A DNA stretch of 7,613 nucleotides, taken from assembly GCA_049281195.1 (NCBI GenBank), contig JBAPRR010000282.1:1-7613 (forward strand). The letters run 5' to 3'. Origin of the DNA: JBAPRR01 sp049281195. GTDB lineage: Bacteria > Actinomycetota > Acidimicrobiia > Acidimicrobiales > CAVXTF01. Within the stretch, counting starts at the first letter, position 1. Each line of letters opens with the position of its first letter. The position numbers were made by a program, and so were the translations under genes. The notes under the pieces were generated by a model. It was not told the DNA's origin, did not search any database, and saw nothing but the letters and a program-made list of their open reading frames with translations. Shown piece by piece: positions 6,133-7,613 of the stretch.

Positions 6133-6884
6133 TGACTTCGACTGAATCTGAAGTGACGCTGCCACTGGACGATCCCGGCGACGACGTGTCGCGGATCCTG
6201 ATGGTGATGGCGCATCCCGACGACGTGGATTTCGGAACCGCCGGGTCAGTGGCCGCGTGGACGGACAGGGGGATCGAGGTCTCCTACTGCATCGTCACCG
6301 ACGGGGACGCGGGCGGGTCTGATCGATCAATCTCCAGAAGCGACATGGCTGCGATCAGACGCGAGGAGCAAACCGCGGCGGCCCACATAGTCGGCGTCAA
6401 GGATTTGACCTTCCTTGGCTATCCCGACGGAAGGCTCACCTCTTCGATCGAACTGCGGCGCGACATCAGTCGTGAGATCCGTCGCATCCGTCCCGATCGC
6501 GTGGTCTGCCAGTCGCCGGAGCGCATGTGGGATCGCATCTACGCCAGTCACCCCGACCACCTTGCTGCCGGCGAAGCGGCGATCTGCGCTGTGTATCCGG
6601 ACGCGCGCAATCCCTTTGCTCATCCGGAGCTTCTCGAAGAAGGGTTCGAACCGCACACGGTTCCGGAGCTGTGGATGGCAGCGTTCAACGCGCCGACCAT
6701 CGCCGTCGACGTGACCGCCACATTCGACAGAAAAGTGGAGGCGCTCCGCTGCCACAAGAGCCAGGTTGGTGACGGCGCTGAGCTTCCGAAGATGCTCCGG
6801 TCCTGGCTCGAGCCGGTGGGCAAGCGGGCGGGACTACCACCGGGAGGGATGGCCGAAGTGTTCAAGGTCATAGGGACCACCTGA
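6132..6884 (+). CDS. PIG-L/LmbE-like zinc-dependent N-acetylglucosamine-type deacetylase
   Basis: This 250-residue protein is a PIG-L family metal-dependent deacetylase; relatives include MshB and Mca of mycothiol metabolism. The first metal motif is AHPDD (27-31). By comparison with MshB, His28 and Asp31 would be zinc ligands and Asp30 the general base. The second motif is HPDH (140-143), with His143 the third ligand. Between them come the Rossmann-like strands VSYCIVTDGDAGG (50-62) and FLGYPDGRL (94-102). The C-terminal part (FDRKVEALRCHKSQVG) matches the family's end region, where Mca/MshB-like proteins have similar K-x-x-A-L-x-x-H-x-S-Q text. The GTG start gives a polar N-terminal extension of about 20 residues before the fold; no Shine-Dalgarno sequence supports it, but a leaderless promoter is possible. 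Substrate is unknown: a sugar, glycan or thiol conjugate is plausible. One base separates it from the EthD gene. Confidence 0.88.
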   Translation: MTSTESEVTLPLDDPGDDVSRILMVMAHPDDVDFGTAGSVAAWTDRGIEVSYCIVTDGDAGGSDRSISRSDMAAIRREEQTAAAHIVGVKDLTFLGYPDGRLTSSIELRRDISREIRRIRPDRVVCQSPERMWDRIYASHPDHLAAGEAAICAVYPDARNPFAHPELLEEGFEPHTVPELWMAAFNAPTIAVDVTATFDRKVEALRCHKSQVGDGAELPKMLRSWLEPVGKRAGLPPGGMAEVFKVIGTT

Positions 6885-6885
6885 G

Positions 6886-7248
6886 ATGGTGAAGCTGACG
6901 TGCCTCCTGAAGCGTCGTGCAGGGATGACGCCTGCCGAGTTCCACGACTACTGGCGCAACCACCACGGTCCACTGGTCATGGCGACCAAAAGCGGTAGCC
7001 ACGTGATCCGCTACATACAGCAGCATCGGGCCCTCGAGGACTACTCGGGCGACGACGATCCCGGATTCGACGGTGTCACCGAGCAGTGGTTCGCGTCGAT
7101 GGACGAGTACAACGCGCATACCGCCGAGCCCGACTTCAAGACGGTGTGGGAGGACATCGAGAAATTCCTCGACGTAGAGAAGCTTTCGTTCGTTCTCACA
7201 GAGGAGCCAGTCGTCATCCTTGATGGAGACATCGGCGACGCTCTGTAG
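6886..7248 (+). CDS. EthD-domain dimeric alpha/beta-barrel protein
   Basis: This 120-residue protein fits the EthD family, small ferredoxin-fold proteins that pair into a dimeric alpha/beta barrel. The family was named from an ethyl tert-butyl ether degradation cluster, but most members have no known reaction. The N-terminal strand VKLTCLLKRRAGM is followed by TPAEFHDYWRNHHGPL (15-30), the family's recognisable F-x-x-Y/W-x-x-x-H-x-P segment. A second half has IRYIQQH, GVTEQWFASMDEYNAH and a C-terminal strand LSFVLTEEPVVIL. Length is typical. The ATG begins one base after the deacetylase stop (TGAGATG), and AGGGA at 6872-6876 inside the upstream gene can serve as ribosome site, so the two are almost certainly on one transcript and probably translationally coupled. 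Whether it acts on the deacetylase product is only a guess. Confidence 0.85.
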   Translation: MVKLTCLLKRRAGMTPAEFHDYWRNHHGPLVMATKSGSHVIRYIQQHRALEDYSGDDDPGFDGVTEQWFASMDEYNAHTAEPDFKTVWEDIEKFLDVEKLSFVLTEEPVVILDGDIGDAL

Positions 7249-7277
7249 TCACAGCCCAAGCACTTCCGAGGGGAGTT

Positions 7278-7283
7278 GGAGGA
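7278..7283 (+). promoter_or_regulatory. Ribosome binding site that favours the GTG start at 7288
   Basis: GGAGGA at 7278-7283 is followed by four bases and GTG at 7288. The alternative in-frame TTG at 7276 overlaps this site, and its own purine run (GAGGGGAG) abuts it with no spacer. This favours the shorter 71-residue form of the DUF5522 protein. Confidence 0.55.
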
Positions 7284-7287
7284 CGAC

Positions 7288-7503
7288 GTGCGTCGCGTAA
7301 GCGACGAGCCTCATTTGTCGCGCCTGAGCCCGGATCATCCGAAACGTGACGAGATCATCGCGGCCCACCTCCTGGCAATGAAAGAGGGCAGGAACGGATA
7401 CACCGATCCGGTGTCCGGATACTTCGTCTTCACTTCGGCGTACCTCGTAGCACGCGGAACTTGTTGTGACTCAGGCTGTAGGCACTGCCCTTACATCGAA
7501 TGA
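7288..7503 (+). CDS. DUF5522 family small four-cysteine protein
   Basis: This is a small protein of 71 residues (75 if TTG at 7276 is used) matching the DUF5522 pattern: HPKRDEIIAAHLLAMKEGRN, GYTDPVSGYFVFTSAYLVA and the terminal RGTCCDSGCRHCPY. The four cysteines (CC-x3-C-x2-C) and a histidine near the C-terminus suggest metal binding, probably zinc or an iron-sulfur cluster, but no function is established for the family. It has no signal peptide or membrane segment. The gene lies 39 bases after the EthD stop (27 with the longer start), in the same frame with no obvious terminator between, so it is probably co-transcribed with the deacetylase and EthD genes. The family is widespread, so the link to these neighbours may be accidental. 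Confidence 0.82.
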   Translation: MRRVSDEPHLSRLSPDHPKRDEIIAAHLLAMKEGRNGYTDPVSGYFVFTSAYLVARGTCCDSGCRHCPYIE

Positions 7504-7613
7504 CTTTCTTCTCCGAGTCTGTCGTGCGGATCGCCGCGTCAGTCAACCCATAGAACCTTGTCTTCGCATCGTTACGACCGGTGCGTGCGGTTGACCGTGT
7601 TCGGCTGTGTCGG

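Noticed and set aside
7246..7287. EthD and DUF5522 genes in the same frame, separated by one TAG, suggesting stop read-through to a fusion
   Set aside because: The DUF5522 gene has its own ribosome site, and the bases after TAG do not match a known read-through context.
1..7544. CGCGTCAGTC occurring at both ends of the window (3-12 and 7535-7544), possible flanking direct repeats
   Set aside because: The match is ten bases without extension, and no integrase, transposase or other mobility gene lies between.
7542..7595. Inverted repeat GTCAACC / GGTTGAC near the right end
   Set aside because: Only seven bases with a loop of about 40; no T-run and no gene context, so chance is likely.

Overview
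The window looks like chromosomal DNA from a high-GC actinobacterium. An Acidimicrobiia-type lineage would fit, but this is an inference from GC-rich codon use, GTG/TTG starts, a possible leaderless GTG gene, and the combination of an EthD-domain protein, a PIG-L deacetylase and a DUF5522 protein. No tRNA, rRNA, CRISPR array, transposase or phage gene was recognised. Most of the window is ordinary housekeeping and accessory coding sequence.

Left part (1-2953): a GC-rich leader of about 290 bases with no convincing gene precedes two secreted beta-propeller proteins on the + strand. The first (291-1578) is a seven-repeat FG-GAP-type propeller. It is split into two reading frames by a two-base shortfall at a run of six C. 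The second (1733-2953) is an NHL-like propeller with a long, twin-arginine-containing signal sequence. Both are probably exported; no ligand or partner can be read from the sequence.

Middle (2954-3651): a peroxiredoxin of the BCP/PrxQ type lies on the - strand, convergent with the NHL-like gene. A long inverted repeat between them overlaps the peroxiredoxin stop codon and probably ends transcription in both directions. On its other side the peroxiredoxin is divergent from a DEAD-box helicase. The 138-base divergent region holds an extended -10 promoter for the helicase and a 16-base palindrome just upstream of it. A 22-base palindrome at the region's edge contains the peroxiredoxin start codon.

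Right part (3652-7503): five + strand genes follow closely: DEAD-box RNA helicase, C69/secernin-type Ntn-hydrolase (17-base gap), PIG-L/LmbE-like zinc deacetylase (48-base gap, possibly with its own leaderless promoter), EthD-domain protein (1-base gap) and a small four-cysteine DUF5522 protein (27 or 39 bases, depending on start). The last three probably share a transcript. The final 110 bases hold no gene that can be supported.

No clear new multi-gene system was found. The best leads are the start-codon palindrome of the peroxiredoxin gene, the palindrome upstream of the helicase promoter, and the poly-C frameshift in the FG-GAP protein.
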